Assembly: GCA_013813615.1 (NCBI GenBank) | Contig: JACCRJ010000458.1 | Coordinates: forward strand, 1-8,175 | DNA from: Lautropia sp. | GTDB taxonomy: Bacteria > Pseudomonadota > Gammaproteobacteria > Burkholderiales > Burkholderiaceae_E | Direction of reading: 5' to 3' | Length of the DNA: 8,175 nt | Shown: in pieces, positions 7,505-8,175 of the stretch | Layout: every line of letters starts with the position of its first letter | Position numbering within the stretch: the first letter of the stretch is position 1 | Translations under genes and position numbers: made by a program | The notes under the pieces: generated by a model | What the model was told of the DNA's origin: nothing | Seen by the model: the letters and a program-made list of their open reading frames with translations, nothing else | The model's database searches: none

Positions 7505-7587
7505 GGAGGGGTGCCCGAGTGGCTAAAGGGGGCAGACTGTAAATCTGTTGGCTTACGCCTACGTTGGTTCGAATCCAACCTCCTCCA
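7505..7587 (+). tRNA. tRNA-Tyr (anticodon GTA)
   Basis: A class II tRNA with a long variable arm. The acceptor stem GGAGGGG pairs with CTCCTCC (7580-7586, one G-T pair), with discriminator A at 7587. The D arm begins CCCGAG, the anticodon arm is GCAGA-CTGTAAA-TCTGT with anticodon GTA, and the T arm is GTTGG-TTCGAAT-CCAAC. The genome reads CCG after the discriminator, so the terminal CCA is not encoded and must be added after processing. It is first in the tRNA-tuf unit. Confidence 0.97.
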
Positions 7588-7679
7588 CCGGGCTGATCCG
7601 GCAAGGGCGGTGGACTCGAAAGGGCAGCAAACCCGAGAGGTGGGCCTCAGAGAAGCCTGCGGGAAGCACGAACCGGCGT

Positions 7680-7753
7680 GCGGGTGTAGCTCAATGGTAG
7701 AGCAGAAGCCTTCCAAGCTTATGACGAGGGTTCGATTCCCTTCACCCGCTCCA
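7680..7753 (+). tRNA. tRNA-Gly (anticodon TCC)
   Basis: The acceptor stem GCGGGTG pairs with CACCCGC (7743-7749), the discriminator is T, and CCA is encoded (7751-7753). The D arm is GCTC-AATGGTA-GAGC, the anticodon loop is CTTCCAA with anticodon TCC, and the T arm is GAGGG-TTCGATT-CCCTT. The outermost anticodon-stem position is a G-A mismatch. It lies 92 bases after tRNA-Tyr and presumably shares its transcript; the spacer shows no gene. Confidence 0.97.
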
Positions 7754-7800
7754 TCGCCGGGTTTGAGACAAGCGCAGGCAGGTCAGGAAGTAGCGGCGGA

Positions 7801-7862
7801 CAGCAGCAGCAGGGACAGCAGTCAGAACAGCAGTCAGAACAGCAGGAGAAGCAGCAGCAGGC
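7801..7862 (+). repeat. CAG-rich low-complexity tract with a 12-base tandem repeat
   Basis: The 165-base spacer between tRNA-Gly and tRNA-Thr holds an unusual purine/CAG-rich stretch: (CAG)4 at its start, two exact tandem copies of CAGTCAGAACAG (7819-7830 and 7831-7842) and another CAG cluster at its end. It is nearly free of T, unlike the rest of the window. No tRNA or convincing gene is seen in it; both-strand reading frames through it give only Ser/Gln-rich or Cys/Ala-rich low-complexity peptides. Confidence 0.7.
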
Positions 7863-7918
7863 ACAAGCATCGTCCGGCGATAGCCGCCGGCCAGACAGCG
7901 CAGTGTTGGAAGTACAGC

Positions 7919-7993
<75 letters not shown>

Positions 7994-8048
7994 GTTTTCA
8001 GCATCGGCATAGTCATCCATACAGTCAGCAGGAAGGAGTCCCGGGATC

Positions 8049-8175
8049 ATGGCAAAAGGCAAGTTTGAGCGGACCAAGCCGCACGTGAACGTGGGCACGA
8101 TTGGTCACGTGGACCATGGCAAGACGACGCTGACGGCGGCGATCACGACGGTGCTCTCGAAGCTGTTTGGGGGCG
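8049..8175 (+). CDS. tuf: Elongation factor Tu, 5' part (cut by window edge)
   Basis: The first 42 codons of EF-Tu, the GTPase that carries aminoacyl-tRNA to the ribosome. The reading frame starts [20 protein letters not shown] and contains the G1/P-loop GHVDHGKT (19-26) followed by TLTAAIT, which is diagnostic. The ATG at 8049 is preceded by AAGGAG (8033-8038), ten bases upstream. It follows tRNA-Thr, as in the tufB unit of many proteobacteria, and is probably cotranscribed with the three tRNAs. The gene continues past the right edge, so the remaining roughly 350 residues are not visible. Confidence 0.97.
   Translation, partial: MAKGKFERTKPHVNVGTIGHVDHGKTTLTAAITTVLSKLFGG

Noticed and set aside
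7695..7725. G-A mismatch in the tRNA-Gly anticodon stem as a sign of a pseudogene
   Set aside because: All other stems, the loops and the encoded CCA are intact, and I recall the same anticodon-stem sequence from other betaproteobacterial tRNA-Gly genes.

Overview
The window looks like a chromosomal segment of a GC-rich Gram-negative bacterium, most likely a betaproteobacterium (Burkholderiales or Rhodocyclales-like). This rests on the tRNA-Tyr / tRNA-Gly / tRNA-Thr / tuf array, the GC-rich codon use, HutU and HutG of proteobacterial type, and a hairpin-rich intergenic element that resembles repeats I remember from Burkholderiales. The taxon is an inference; no 16S gene is present.

Left part (1-3342, minus strand): a partial histidine-degradation cluster read from right to left. 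hutU (urocanate hydratase) is followed, through a 4-base ATGA overlap, by a carboxymuconolactone decarboxylase/AhpD-like CxxC protein, and then after 79 bases by hutG (N-formylglutamate deformylase). A terminator-like hairpin lies just past hutG. hutH, hutI and hutF, needed to complete the pathway, are not in the window.

Middle part (3559-6258, plus strand): a complete three-gene ABC importer of the nitrate/sulfonate/taurine class (substrate-binding protein, permease, ATPase), divergent from hutU across 216 bases. The permease and ATPase genes are separated by a 158-base spacer filled with consecutive hairpins. The substrate is unknown; the neighbourhood makes a histidine-pathway or related nitrogen compound a reasonable guess.

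Right part (6260-7315, minus strand): a secreted HtrA/DegP-like trypsin-fold plus PDZ protein, convergent with the ATPase gene with one base between stop codons. Its catalytic His and Asp positions appear to be replaced (Tyr and Gly) while the Ser is kept, so it is probably a pseudoprotease.

Right edge (7464-8175, plus strand): a strong sigma70-type promoter, tRNA-Tyr(GTA), tRNA-Gly(TCC), tRNA-Thr(GGT), and the start of tuf (EF-Tu). This is the conserved tRNA-tufB transcription unit. The tRNA-Tyr gene lacks an encoded CCA, and the Gly-Thr spacer carries a CAG-rich repeat tract.

Most of the window is conventional. The points most worth following are the degenerate HtrA-like protein, the AhpD-like gene coupled to hutU, the importer beside the hut genes, and the hairpin array inside the importer operon.
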